DNA of 64,000 nucleotides from Leucobacter sp. cx-42 (GTDB lineage: Bacteria > Actinomycetota > Actinomycetes > Actinomycetales > Microbacteriaceae): contig NZ_JACVMU010000001.1 of assembly GCF_014529985.1 (NCBI RefSeq), positions 62,001-126,000 of the forward strand, in the 5' to 3' direction. A model generated the notes under the pieces. The model had not been told where the DNA came from. It did no database searches and saw nothing but the letters and a program-made list of their open reading frames with translations. Made by a program: the position numbers and the translations under genes. Below, one piece after another: positions 8,132-16,856 of this stretch. The number at the start of each line of letters is the position of its first letter. Positions within the stretch are counted from its first letter, which is position 1.

Positions 8132-9787
8132 CTACTGGGCGCGGGCGAAGGCCTGGGAGCCTTCGATCCAGGTCTGCGTGACGGCGGCATCTGCGATGTC
8201 AGCCGGCGCGAGCGCGAACGGGTTAGGTTCGATCACGACGAGATTCGCGAGGTAGCCCTCACGGATCCAGCCGGTGTCGTGGTCACGGTGGTTTACGTAT
8301 GCGGTGCCCGAGGTGTACGCGGCAAATGCGGTCGACAGCGCGAGGCACTGTTCCTCGCCGCCGAGTGGGCCAGCGGTGATTTCGGGGCCAACGCGCGTCA
8401 CACCAATGTGGATCGCGGCAAGCGGATCCGCCGTCGAAACCGGCCAATCGCTGCCCGCAGCGAGCCGCGAACCGTCACGGACAAGATCGCCGAACGGGTA
8501 CTGGCGAGTTGCCGCGCGCTCACTCATGAATGGCAGCGTAAGTGTGTCGAGCTGGTCTTCGTGGGTTGCCCACAGCATCTGCAGGTTGGCAACGGCGTCG
8601 ACTTCAGCAAAGCGCGCAGTATCTTCGGCAGCGATCACCTGGAGATGGGCGAGGTGGTGACGGCCATCACTCGGGCCGTTCACCTTTCGTGCCGCTTCGA
8701 CTGCGTCGAGTGCATTACGAACCGCGCGGTCGCCGAGGGAATGGAAGTGCACCTGCATACCGGCCGCGTCGATCTGCTGTACTGCGTCGGTGAGAATCTC
8801 TGCGGGGATAAAGGCGATGCCGTGATTGCAGGTGTGTTCGCCGTGTTCGTCGAGGTACGGGTCGAGCATTGACGCGGTGAAGTTCTCTGCAACACCGTCG
8901 ACCATCATCTTGACCGTGCCGAGGTTGAAACGGTTCGAGGTGCCGCTTGCGACGTTCGCGTCGCGGCGAGCGATGATCTCGGGAATCTGGTCGAGACCGC
9001 GATCGCGCTCCCACCACTGTGAGCCGGTCACGTGCACGCGCAGGGTGCCTTCCGCGACCGCGCGCTCATACGCCTCAAGCGTGCCAGTGCCGGGTCCGTC
9101 CGAACCCACCCAAGCATCTTGCCAGCCGGTCACGCCCTGCGCAATGAGTTCCGTTTGTGCATGCAGGAGGCCTCGGTAGGTGAGATCCGCAGACGATTCG
9201 GGTTTGACCTCATTGAAGAGATTCATTGCCCCTTCGTGGAAGGTACCGGCGGGGAATCCGTCTGACTCGCGCTCGATACGGCCGTCCTCTGGGTCTGCAG
9301 TTTGCGCAGTCAGGCCGGCAAGCTCAATTGCGCGAGTATTAGCCCAGACACTGTGGTGATCGCGACTCGATAACACCACTGGTCGGTCACTCACGATCGC
9401 ATCGATGAGATCACGAGTGGGGGCACCACCTTCGAAGTGGTCCATCGACCAGCCCGCGCCAAGGATCCAGCCTTCATCTGGGTTCGCCGCTGCGTATTCC
9501 GAGATGAGACGCACGCTATCTTCTGCGTTCTCCGACTCGGTCAGATCGCACTGCAGCGCTTCAACGCCGCCGCCGATCGGGTGGATATGTGCGTCCTGGA
9601 AGCCAGGCGAGAGGAGTGCGCCCGCCAGATCAATCACTTTGGTCTCCGGACCGGTAATGCTGCCAGCATCACTTGCTGCCACGATTGCGGTGATGCGTTC
9701 GCCGGTGATACCGATTGCGAGATCCGTGCGCGGATCTCCCTCACCAGTGAATACGGCTCCGCCGGTGAACAGAACGTCAACGTACAT
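8132..9787 (-). CDS. Amidohydrolase, YtcJ-like (amidohydrolase_3 family)
   Basis: This 551-residue metal-dependent hydrolase belongs to the YtcJ group of the amidohydrolase superfamily, cytoplasmic TIM-barrel enzymes acting on amides and carbamoyl-type bonds. The N-terminal beta-sandwich (MYVDVLFTGGAVFTGEGDP) is followed by the metal-binding DAHIHP motif near residue 68. Later metal ligands are likely in HFHSLGDRA and HLAHLQV, and the catalytic Asp in GSDWPV. It is the first gene of a leftward operon with a family 5 ABC importer, 59 bp before the lipoprotein gene, so it probably processes the imported compound. A divergent TetR gene and a perfect palindrome in the 150-bp gap suggest local repression. 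Confidence 0.87.
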   Translation of the reverse strand: MYVDVLFTGGAVFTGEGDPRTDLAIGITGERITAIVAASDAGSITGPETKVIDLAGALLSPGFQDAHIHPIGGGVEALQCDLTESENAEDSVRLISEYAAANPDEGWILGAGWSMDHFEGGAPTRDLIDAIVSDRPVVLSSRDHHSVWANTRAIELAGLTAQTADPEDGRIERESDGFPAGTFHEGAMNLFNEVKPESSADLTYRGLLHAQTELIAQGVTGWQDAWVGSDGPGTGTLEAYERAVAEGTLRVHVTGSQWWERDRGLDQIPEIIARRDANVASGTSNRFNLGTVKMMVDGVAENFTASMLDPYLDEHGEHTCNHGIAFIPAEILTDAVQQIDAAGMQVHFHSLGDRAVRNALDAVEAARKVNGPSDGRHHLAHLQVIAAEDTARFAEVDAVANLQMLWATHEDQLDTLTLPFMSERAATRQYPFGDLVRDGSRLAAGSDWPVSTADPLAAIHIGVTRVGPEITAGPLGGEEQCLALSTAFAAYTSGTAYVNHRDHDTGWIREGYLANLVVIEPNPFALAPADIADAAVTQTWIEGSQAFARAQ

Positions 9788-9847
9788 GCTTCCTCTTTCG
9801 ACTCTGAAATCAGGTTTGTTCGGAGCTTAGGCGGGAATCATTACTCT

Positions 9848-9864
9848 TGTCAAAGGCTTTGACA
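9848..9864. promoter_or_regulatory. Perfect palindrome, candidate TetR operator
   Basis: TGTCAAAGGCTTTGACA has two perfect 8-bp arms around one central base. It lies in the gap between the divergent amidohydrolase and TetR genes, 61 bp upstream of the amidohydrolase start and 74 bp upstream of tetR. Palindromes of this size in a divergent gap are typical TetR operators. Binding is inferred. Confidence 0.6.
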
Positions 9865-9937
9865 ACATTTCTGACATTGATAGGTTTAGTTCCGACGCGT
9901 TGGATGCTCTACGCTGGCAGAAGGACAAAGGGGTGAC

Positions 9938-10624
9938 ATGACGACCGCGACACGTACCGTGCGAACCGGGCCACGAAAAGTGCGTCTCGACACGCAGAAA
10001 ATCATCGCTGCCGGCTTGAAAGTCGCTACCGAGCACCGCAGCTCAACGTTCTCGGCAAAGCGTTTGGGCACTGAACTCGGCGTCGACCCTTCCGCGGTCT
10101 ACCGTCACTTCCGCAGCAAGAGCCACCTCATGGAGGCGCTGCTCGATGAGCTGCACGTACGCGCGCTCGCGAGCATTACCGCCACACCAGACGATTGGCG
10201 CGGTCGCATCCAGGGACTTGCCGATGGCACCCTTCGCGAGTACTGCGAGCATCCAGCAATCGCAGCAGAGGCAATGACACTTACGACGCACGGCCCCGGT
10301 GAGTTTGGCGCAATGGAACTCATCCTCAGCGCGCTCTCCACATGTGGCCTTGACGAAGTCGGTGTACTCCAGCATTATTCGCTCATTTCTTCATACACAC
10401 TCTCCATGTCGTCGGGCATCGCGCGCGCACGCGCCGATGATGGCGGCACATCTGGCGAACCGAGTGGGCCGGAGCGATGGGTCGAGGGACCGCTGCACGC
10501 TGATCCGCGCACCTATCCGCACATTGCCCACTACTCCTCGAGACTTACCGAACTCGATGACCAGGCGATCTTCCTCGCGGGTATCAACGCGCTGCTGGAC
10601 GCGGCAGAGCGCGACGCTCGGTAG
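9938..10624 (+). CDS. TetR family transcriptional regulator
   Basis: This 228-residue regulator has an N-terminal TetR DNA-binding domain. The helix-turn-helix is in the segment FSAKRLGTELGVDPSAVYRHF, with the typical YRHFRSK end. The C-terminal domain (residues ~75-228) resembles the helical ligand-binding dimerisation domain of TetR_C-type proteins, with no specific ligand indicated. An AAGG-type ribosome binding site (GGACAAAGGGG) precedes the ATG. It is divergent from the amidohydrolase-ABC importer operon and is its probable local repressor. It converges on the helicase gene across a hairpin terminator. Confidence 0.9.
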   Translation: MTTATRTVRTGPRKVRLDTQKIIAAGLKVATEHRSSTFSAKRLGTELGVDPSAVYRHFRSKSHLMEALLDELHVRALASITATPDDWRGRIQGLADGTLREYCEHPAIAAEAMTLTTHGPGEFGAMELILSALSTCGLDEVGVLQHYSLISSYTLSMSSGIARARADDGGTSGEPSGPERWVEGPLHADPRTYPHIAHYSSRLTELDDQAIFLAGINALLDAAERDAR

Positions 10625-10671
10625 CGAAGGCAACAGCGAAGGTGCGCCCAACAGCTACCCGGGCACGCAAA

Positions 10672-10702
10672 AGCGGCGGGGAGCCGAAGCTCACCCGCCG
10701 CT
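10672..10702. terminator. Bidirectional terminator between tetR and the helicase
   Basis: AGCGGCGGG pairs with CCCGCCGCT, extended by GAGC/GCTC past a one-base bulge, with a CGAA loop. It lies between convergent genes, with A-rich flanks on both sides. Confidence 0.7.
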
Positions 10703-10736
10703 AAAGATCATCGCTCAGTGAGCGATGCAGAACGCC

Positions 10737-12785
10737 TTACCAGCGCGGCTTGCGCTTGCCGTCTGCACGGTCGTTACCGAAGTCACGGCCGCCGCCACGG
10801 TTGTCGCGATCCCAGCTGTTGCCGCCACCACGGTTGTCGCGGTCGCCACGGAAGCCGCCACGATCGTTACGGTCGCCACCACGGTACCCACCGCGGTCGC
10901 CGCCGCGGTCATTGCGGTCGCCGCCACGGTAGCCACCGCGGTCGTTGCGATCGCCACCACGGTACCCACCACGGTCGCCGCGGTACCCACCACGGTCGCC
11001 GCCGCGATCGTTACGGTCACGATCACCCTTGAAGTCCCAACCCTTGCCGCGGGGGCTGGGGCCGGTGTCTTCGGTGATCTCGATGGCCTTGCCACCGATC
11101 TTGGTCGACTTGAGCGACTCAAGCGCACTTTCCGACAGGTTCGAGGGGAGCTCGACGAGCGAGAAGTCATCGCGCACCTGGATACGACCGAAGTCGTCAC
11201 GGCTCAGACCACCCTCGTTGGCAATCGCGCCAACGATCTGACCGGGCTGCACGCGCTGGCGACGGCCAACCTCGATGCGGTAGGTCTTGAGGTCATCACG
11301 ACGCTGACGGGGGCCGCGGTCCTGGCGAGGTGCACGGTTGTCATCGCGACCCGAGTCCTCGAGGAAGCGCGACGCCTGCTTGCGGTCACGATCGAACTTT
11401 GCGTCGTCTGCCTCGGTCAGGAGGAGCGGGGTGTCACCCTGTGCAACAACAGCGAGTGCTGCAGCGACGTCTGCCTCAGCTACGTCGTGGTTACGGACGT
11501 AGTGCTCGATGATCTCACGGAAGCGGCTGATACGAGCGGTCTCACCGAGAGCGGTCGTGATCTCGTCATCGAAGCGGGTCAGACGCGTTGCGTTGACCTC
11601 TTCGATGCGAGGAAGCGGCATCTGGGTGAGCGGCTGCTTGGTCGCGCGCTCGATCGCCTTGAGCATGCGCTGCTCGCGAGGAGTAACGAAGCTGATCGCG
11701 TCGCCGGTACGGCCCGCACGGCCGGTACGGCCAATACGGTGGACGTACGACTCGGTGTCGATCGGGAGGTCGTAGTTGATGACGTGGCTGATGCGCTCAA
11801 CGTCAAGGCCACGAGCTGCAACGTCGGTTGCAACGAGGATGTCAAGCTTGCCATCCTTCAGCGCCTGAACGGTGCGCTCACGCTGTGCCTGCTGGATGTC
11901 ACCGTTGATCGCCGCTGCCGAGTAGCCACGAGCGCGCAGCTTCTCAGCCACCTGCTCCGAATCACCACGGGTACGGGTGAAGACGATGAGGCCGTCGAAG
12001 TTTTCCACCTCGAGCACGCGGGTCAGCGCGTCAAGCTTCTGCATGTACGACACCACGGTGTAACGCTGCGTGATGTTCGAGCTCGTCTGGGTCTTGCCAG
12101 CGATCTTGATCTCGCGCGGATCGTTGAGGTGCTGCTGCGAGATACGGCGGATCTGCGCAGGCATGGTTGCTGAGAAGAGGGCAACCTGCTTCTCTTCAGG
12201 GGTGTCAGCGAGGATCGTCTCGACGTCCTCAGCGAAGCCCATCTTGAGCATCTCGTCAGCCTCATCAAGCACGAGGTACTTGATCTGTGAGAGGTCAAGC
12301 GAGCCGCGCTTCATGTGGTCCATGACACGGCCGGGGGTGCCCACGACGATGTCAACGCCACGGCGAAGTGCCGAAAGCTGCTGACCGTACGCCTGGCCAC
12401 CGTAAACGGGGAGGAGCTTCACCTCGGGGAGGTGGGTTGCGTAGCTTTCGAATGCCTCGCAGACCTGGAGCGCGAGCTCACGGGTCGGTGCGAGGACGAT
12501 AGCCTGCGGCGCACCTGCGCCGGGCTGGATTCGGGAAAGGATGGGGAGCGCGAATGCAGCGGTCTTACCAGTACCGGTCTGGGCAAGTCCAACGACATCG
12601 TGGCCCTCAAGGAGCACTGGGATCGTCGCGGCCTGAATGGCGGAGGGAGTCTCGTATCCCACCTCGGTAATGGCCTGCAGAACTCGGGGCTCAAGGCCCA
12701 GGTCTGCGAAGGTCGTGCGCTCGCTCTCGGGGGCAGCAGCAGTCTCGCCGGCTTCAGTCGCGGCGTTCTCAGAAGAGGTCATCAT
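10737..12785 (-). CDS. DEAD-box ATP-dependent RNA helicase with RG-rich tail (DeaD/CsdA-like)
   Basis: This protein of about 682 residues unwinds RNA duplexes, probably in ribosome assembly and cold adaptation. The helicase core begins with the Q-motif (TFADLGLEPRVLQAITEVGYETPSAIQ), then motif I AQTGTGKT, the PTRELALQV motif, DEAD and SAT, and ends with the HRIGRTGRAGR motif. A DbpA-like RNA-binding segment (YRIEVGRRQRVQPGQIVGAIANEGGL) follows near residues 520-590. The last 90 residues are GG-D-R-G-G-Y-R repeats that look disordered and RNA-binding. Two consecutive ATG codons make the exact start uncertain by one residue, and no strong Shine-Dalgarno is visible. The repetitive tail creates a long open frame on the opposite strand, which I regard as spurious. 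Confidence 0.95.
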   Translation of the reverse strand: MMTSSENAATEAGETAAAPESERTTFADLGLEPRVLQAITEVGYETPSAIQAATIPVLLEGHDVVGLAQTGTGKTAAFALPILSRIQPGAGAPQAIVLAPTRELALQVCEAFESYATHLPEVKLLPVYGGQAYGQQLSALRRGVDIVVGTPGRVMDHMKRGSLDLSQIKYLVLDEADEMLKMGFAEDVETILADTPEEKQVALFSATMPAQIRRISQQHLNDPREIKIAGKTQTSSNITQRYTVVSYMQKLDALTRVLEVENFDGLIVFTRTRGDSEQVAEKLRARGYSAAAINGDIQQAQRERTVQALKDGKLDILVATDVAARGLDVERISHVINYDLPIDTESYVHRIGRTGRAGRTGDAISFVTPREQRMLKAIERATKQPLTQMPLPRIEEVNATRLTRFDDEITTALGETARISRFREIIEHYVRNHDVAEADVAAALAVVAQGDTPLLLTEADDAKFDRDRKQASRFLEDSGRDDNRAPRQDRGPRQRRDDLKTYRIEVGRRQRVQPGQIVGAIANEGGLSRDDFGRIQVRDDFSLVELPSNLSESALESLKSTKIGGKAIEITEDTGPSPRGKGWDFKGDRDRNDRGGDRGGYRGDRGGYRGGDRNDRGGYRGGDRNDRGGDRGGYRGGDRNDRGGFRGDRDNRGGGNSWDRDNRGGGRDFGNDRADGKRKPRW

Positions 12786-12888
12786 ATTAGCTTACCGCGA
12801 AAAAATCGAGCATTCAGCATGTCAGTGTTTTATTCGGCTGGTTTTCAGGCAAAATTCGACTCGAATTCAGCAACTCCAAGAACTCGAG

Positions 12889-12906
12889 TGTCTGGGATCC
12901 CAGACA
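12889..12906. promoter_or_regulatory. HutR-type operator upstream of hutU
   Basis: TGTCTGGGATCCCAGACA is a perfect 18-bp palindrome 79 bp before the hutU start. Its 14-bp centre recurs at 18487-18500 and, with one change, at 18562-18575, always upstream of hut genes. I recall that IclR-type HutR of Corynebacterium resistens binds TCTGwwATwCCAGA; these sites are close to that. Confidence 0.8.
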
Positions 12907-12985
12907 ACTACGCGCACTCCCCCGTTGTTTAGCACCTGCAGGCACGGTGTCATGGAAGCAGTCACATTCCCAGGAAAGGAACACC

Positions 12986-14683
12986 ATGACACTCCCCGGC
13001 GCACGCTCAGTGAAGAGCCCGCGAGGCACCGACATCAGTGCCAAGAGCTGGCAAACCGAAGCCCCTCTCCGTATGCTCATGAACAATCTCGACCCAGAAG
13101 TTGCCGAGCGGCCAGACGATCTCGTCGTTTATGGCGGCACGGGTCGCGCGGCCCGCAGCTGGGAAGCATTCGACGCAATCGTCGAAACCCTGCGCGATCT
13201 CGAAGAAGACGAAACACTTCTTGTGCAATCAGGAAAGCCAGTCGGCGTGTTCCGCACGAATGTGTGGGCGCCGCGCGTCATCCTCGCGAACTCCAACCTC
13301 GTCGGTGACTGGGCCACGTGGCCAGAATTCCGCAAGCTCGAGGCAGAGGGCCTCATGATGTACGGCCAGATGACGGCCGGCTCATGGATCTACATCGGCA
13401 CCCAGGGCATCCTCCAGGGCACCTTCGAGACGTTTGCCGCGATCGCACGCAAGAAGTTTGGCGGATCACTCGCAGGCACCATCACCCTCACGGGTGGCTG
13501 CGGCGGCATGGGCGGCGCCCAGCCGCTCTCCGTCACCCTGAACGACGGCGCATGCCTCATCGTCGATGTCGACGAGACGCGCCTGCAGCGCCGCGCTGGC
13601 AAGCGCTACCTCGACGAGGTCGTCACCGATATCGACGAAGCGCTCGCCAAGGTGCAGCAGGCGAAGGACGAAAAGCGTGGCTGGTCTGTCGGCCTCGTCG
13701 GCAACGCTGCAGAGGTGTTCCCCGAGATCCTCCGGCGCCACCGCGCAGGTGACATCACGATCGACATCGTGACTGACCAGACCTCCGCGCACGATCCACT
13801 CTCCTACCTCCCGATCGGCTACGACGTCGCAGACTGGCAGGAGCGCGCGGCAGCCGATCCTGAGACCTTCACCGCCGATGCGCAGGCCGCGATGGCCGCA
13901 CACGTTCGCGCGATGGTTGAGTTCCAAGACGCTGGCGCCGAGGTCTTCGACTACGGCAACTCGATCCGCGACGAGGCGCGCAAGGGTGGCTACGATCGCG
14001 CCTTCGAATTCCCCGGCTTCGTTCCGGCGTACATTCGCCCGCTCTTCTGCGAGGGCCTCGGCCCGTTCCGTTGGGCCGCCCTCTCGGGGGATCCCGAAGA
14101 CATCCGCGTCACCGACGAAGCGATTCTCGAGCTCTTCCCCGAGAACGAGCACCTGCACCGCTGGATCCGCGCTGCACAAGAGCGTGTTGAGTTCGAGGGC
14201 CTGCCCGCTCGCATCTGCTGGCTGGGTTACGGCGATCGCGCCCGCGCGGCCGTCCGGTTCAATGAACTCGTTGCTGAGGGCAAACTCAAGGCACCAATCG
14301 TCATCGGACGCGACCACCTCGATTCCGGCTCGGTCGCATCGCCATACCGAGAAACCGAGGCCATGGCCGATGGCTCGGACGCAATCGCCGACTGGCCGCT
14401 CCTCAACGCCCTCACCGCAACCTCTTCCGGCGCAACCTGGGTTTCGCTGCACCACGGCGGTGGCGTCGGCATCGGCCGCTCGATCCACTCGGGTCAGGTC
14501 TCGGTCGCTGACGGCACCGAACTCGCGGCGCAGAAGCTCGAGCGACTGCTCACGAACGATCCGGGCATGGGCGTGATCCGCCACGTCGATGCCGGTTATC
14601 AGCGCGCGGTCGATGTCGCGAAGGAACGCGGCGTCAGGGTTCCCATGGAGCCCGTGATCCGCAACACTGATCAGAGCTGGTAA
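12986..14683 (+). CDS. hutU: Urocanate hydratase (urocanase)
   Basis: This 565-residue cytoplasmic enzyme carries out the second step of histidine degradation, hydrating urocanate to 4-imidazolone-5-propionate using tightly bound NAD+ as electrophile. The family signatures are clear: [17 protein letters not shown], the Gly-rich [12 protein letters not shown] and the conserved Cys segment [19 protein letters not shown]. Length is typical of urocanases. An upstream ATG would add 13 residues, but AGGAAAGGA precedes the ATG at 12986, and the longer start would lack a site. It is followed after 18 bp by hutI, and the pair forms a rightward operon behind a HutR-type palindrome. Confidence 0.97.
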   Translation: MTLPGARSVKSPRGTDISAKSWQTEAPLRMLMNNLDPEVAERPDDLVVYGGTGRAARSWEAFDAIVETLRDLEEDETLLVQSGKPVGVFRTNVWAPRVILANSNLVGDWATWPEFRKLEAEGLMMYGQMTAGSWIYIGTQGILQGTFETFAAIARKKFGGSLAGTITLTGGCGGMGGAQPLSVTLNDGACLIVDVDETRLQRRAGKRYLDEVVTDIDEALAKVQQAKDEKRGWSVGLVGNAAEVFPEILRRHRAGDITIDIVTDQTSAHDPLSYLPIGYDVADWQERAAADPETFTADAQAAMAAHVRAMVEFQDAGAEVFDYGNSIRDEARKGGYDRAFEFPGFVPAYIRPLFCEGLGPFRWAALSGDPEDIRVTDEAILELFPENEHLHRWIRAAQERVEFEGLPARICWLGYGDRARAAVRFNELVAEGKLKAPIVIGRDHLDSGSVASPYRETEAMADGSDAIADWPLLNALTATSSGATWVSLHHGGGVGIGRSIHSGQVSVADGTELAAQKLERLLTNDPGMGVIRHVDAGYQRAVDVAKERGVRVPMEPVIRNTDQSW

Positions 14684-14701
14684 CTCACCAAAGAAGGCAC
14701 G

Positions 14702-15913
14702 ATGTCTGACTCCATCCTCATTACGAATATCGGCGAGCTGACCACCAACGATGATGCGAACGGCGGCCGTCTCCACGACGCCGCCGTCGTCATCGAGGGT
14801 GGGCGGATCGCCTGGACCGGTCAGGCGGCACACGCCCCGGCGGCAGATACACACGTTGATGCCGCCGGTCGCGCGGTGCTCCCTGGCTGGGTAGATTCGC
14901 ACACCCACATGGTCTTTGCGGGCGACCGCACGGCTGAGTTCGAGGCGCGGATGGCAGGTGAGTCCTACGCCGCGGGTGGCATCAACGTCACGGTTGACGC
15001 CACCCGCGCTGCGACCGACGCCGAGCTCGCCGCAAATCTCACCCGGCTGGTCGACGAAGCCAGGCGCGGCGGCACCACCACGCTCGAGACGAAGACCGGG
15101 TACGGTCTGACGGTCGCTGACGAGCTGCGATCAGCACGCGTCGCCGGCACGGTTGCCGACGCGGTGACGTTCCTTGGGGCGCATCTGGTACCTGCTGGGG
15201 CGGATCCGCGCGCCTACATCTCCCTCGTCACTGGCGAGATGATGACCGCGGTCGCACCCCACGTGAGCGCGGTAGACGTGTTCTGCGAGACCGGCGCGTT
15301 CGATGGCGACGCCTCGCGTGAGGTGCTCGCGGCTGCGCAGGCGCACGGCCTCGCAACTCGCGTGCACGGCAACCAGCTCGGGCACGGCCCCGGCGTGCAG
15401 CTCGCGGTCGAACACGGCTCACTCAGCGTCGATCACGTCGCGTTCCTCACGCCCGGCGACATCGATGCGCTTGCGGACTCGTGGACCGGCGGATCGCGCG
15501 GCACCGTCGCGACAGTCCTCCCCGCATGCGATCTCTCGACCCGGATGCCGCTCGCGCCAGCTCGCGCGCTGGTCGACGCCGGCGCCGTGATCGCGCTCGC
15601 GTCGAACTGCAACCCTGGCACCTCGTACACGAGCTCGATGGCGTTCTGCGTCACGACGGCTGTGTTGCAGATGCGCCTCACCGTTCAGGAGGCGGTGCGC
15701 GCAGCGACGCTCGGTGGCGCGGTCGCGCTCGGGATGCACGAGGACGGATGGATCGATCCGCGCGGCGTCGCCCAGCCACGGGTCGGCGTGATTGCGCCTG
15801 GCGCGCGAGCCGATCTGCACCTCATCAGTGCTCCGTCGGTAACGCACCTCGCGTACCGTCCGGGCATGCCGCTGACGGCAGGGGTCTGGCGCACGGGCGA
15901 ACGGATCGTCTAA
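14702..15913 (+). CDS. hutI: Imidazolonepropionase
   Basis: This 403-residue metal-dependent amidohydrolase catalyses the third step of histidine catabolism, opening imidazolone propionate to N-formimino-L-glutamate. The metal-binding HTHMVFAGDR motif lies near residue 65, with the HutI-specific EFEARMAGESY and TTTLETKTGYGL segments. Further ligands are in RVHGNQLG and in the ALASNCNPG region. AAGAAGG provides the ribosome binding site. It lies 18 bp after hutU in the same operon and converges on hutR. Confidence 0.97.
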   Translation: MSDSILITNIGELTTNDDANGGRLHDAAVVIEGGRIAWTGQAAHAPAADTHVDAAGRAVLPGWVDSHTHMVFAGDRTAEFEARMAGESYAAGGINVTVDATRAATDAELAANLTRLVDEARRGGTTTLETKTGYGLTVADELRSARVAGTVADAVTFLGAHLVPAGADPRAYISLVTGEMMTAVAPHVSAVDVFCETGAFDGDASREVLAAAQAHGLATRVHGNQLGHGPGVQLAVEHGSLSVDHVAFLTPGDIDALADSWTGGSRGTVATVLPACDLSTRMPLAPARALVDAGAVIALASNCNPGTSYTSSMAFCVTTAVLQMRLTVQEAVRAATLGGAVALGMHEDGWIDPRGVAQPRVGVIAPGARADLHLISAPSVTHLAYRPGMPLTAGVWRTGERIV

Positions 15914-15920
15914 CCCCGCC

Positions 15921-15935
15921 GCGAGGCTGCCTCGC
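15921..15935. terminator. Small hairpin between hutI and hutR
   Basis: GCGAGG and CCTCGC form a perfect 6-bp stem with a 3-base loop in the 21-bp gap between convergent genes. There is no T-tract, so terminator activity is uncertain. Confidence 0.35.
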
Positions 15936-16777
15936 TACGAAGTGACACGACGACCGTGGATGCGCGCTGACAGCGCCTCCGCGGTCGTTCGCACGTCTGC
16001 GGCGAGCGCGGAGACCTGTGCCTCGGTGAGGCGCTGCTCGGGAAACGTCACCGCGATTGCAGCGACGGGCCAGCCGCGGTGGTCGAGTACCGGGATACCT
16101 ACCGAGGCGAGGCCGTCAGTAATGTCGCCGCGTTCGAGGGCATAGCCCCGGTTCAGGGTGTCATCGAGAATCGAGCGCAGCCGCGAGTATCGGTCGATCT
16201 GTTCTGGCGAACCGACTCGGCTCACGAACGCATCGCTACTCGGATAGAGCGCGCGCACCTGCGCCTTCGGCATCATCGAGAGGATCGCTCGACCGCTCGC
16301 GGTGAGGTGCATCGGCAACCGCACGTCAACGTCGGTGACGAGCGGAGGTGAGCCAGCCGCGCGCTCCTCAATCACGTAGAGCACATCTCGTCCGTGCGGC
16401 ACGGCGAGGTGACCGCTCACGCCAACGCGGTCGACGAGCGCGGCGAGCAGCGGCCGGCCGATGCGGGTAAGGGGTTCCTGACGTTCGTACGCCGAACTTA
16501 GCGCGACCGCGGCAATGCCGAGGCCGTAGCGTCGTTCTTCTGGCAGGTGCATGACGTAGCCGTGTTCTTGCAGCGTGCCGAGCAGGTGGTACACCGTTGA
16601 GCGAGGTAGTTCGAGCTGTGCGGCAATCATCGTTGCGGCCATCGGTCCGCGTGAGGTCGCGAGCAGATTTAGGATCCGTAGGGTCTGGTCAGCGGCAGGG
16701 ACCTTCGACGTCGCGAGCGGCGGTGCCGCCGCGTCTGCGCTTCGTCGGGTTGCCCCCGTGGGGTGATGCTCGTTCAT
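15935..16777 (-). CDS. hutR: IclR family regulator of histidine utilisation (HutR-like)
   Basis: This 280-residue protein has an N-terminal winged helix-turn-helix (residues ~30-85, QTLRILNLLATSRGPMAATMIAAQLELPRSTVYHLLGTL) and a C-terminal IclR effector domain (residues ~100-275). The effector domain includes VRLPMHLTASGRAILSMM, typical of IclR proteins. It is embedded in the hut cluster, and HutR-like palindromes lie upstream of hutU and in the hutH-hutG gap. No such site is seen upstream of hutR itself. It is 79 bp downstream of hutH on the same strand, separated by a perfect hairpin, so its expression may depend on readthrough or a short promoter. The HutR name rests on genomic context plus operator similarity. 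Confidence 0.85.
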   Translation of the reverse strand: MNEHHPTGATRRSADAAAPPLATSKVPAADQTLRILNLLATSRGPMAATMIAAQLELPRSTVYHLLGTLQEHGYVMHLPEERRYGLGIAAVALSSAYERQEPLTRIGRPLLAALVDRVGVSGHLAVPHGRDVLYVIEERAAGSPPLVTDVDVRLPMHLTASGRAILSMMPKAQVRALYPSSDAFVSRVGSPEQIDRYSRLRSILDDTLNRGYALERGDITDGLASVGIPVLDHRGWPVAAIAVTFPEQRLTEAQVSALAADVRTTAEALSARIHGRRVTS

Positions 16778-16805
16778 GCTCTCGCTTTATGTTCGGCACT
16801 GAATG

Positions 16806-16844
16806 CGATGGGTGCCCTGTGAGTTAATCACAGGGCACCCATCG
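16806..16844 (-). terminator. Perfect 17-bp-arm hairpin between hutH and hutR
   Basis: Two perfectly complementary 17-base arms (ending GGGTGCCCTGTGA / TCACAGGGCACCC) enclose a 5-base loop just after the hutH stop. No T-tract follows on the minus strand. It may be an attenuating terminator or an mRNA 3'-end stabiliser. Confidence 0.6.
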
Positions 16845-16856
16845 GGAACCAGCAGG

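Noticed and set aside
10725-12173. 482-residue open frame on the plus strand
   Set aside because: It lies entirely antisense to the DEAD-box helicase and its sequence (Thr/Val/Ala repeats) is the mirror of the helicase repeats and GC-rich codon bias. No ribosome binding site or known domain.
13466-14908. 480-residue open frame antisense to hutU
   Set aside because: hutU is unambiguous. The opposite frame is open only because of high-GC codon structure.
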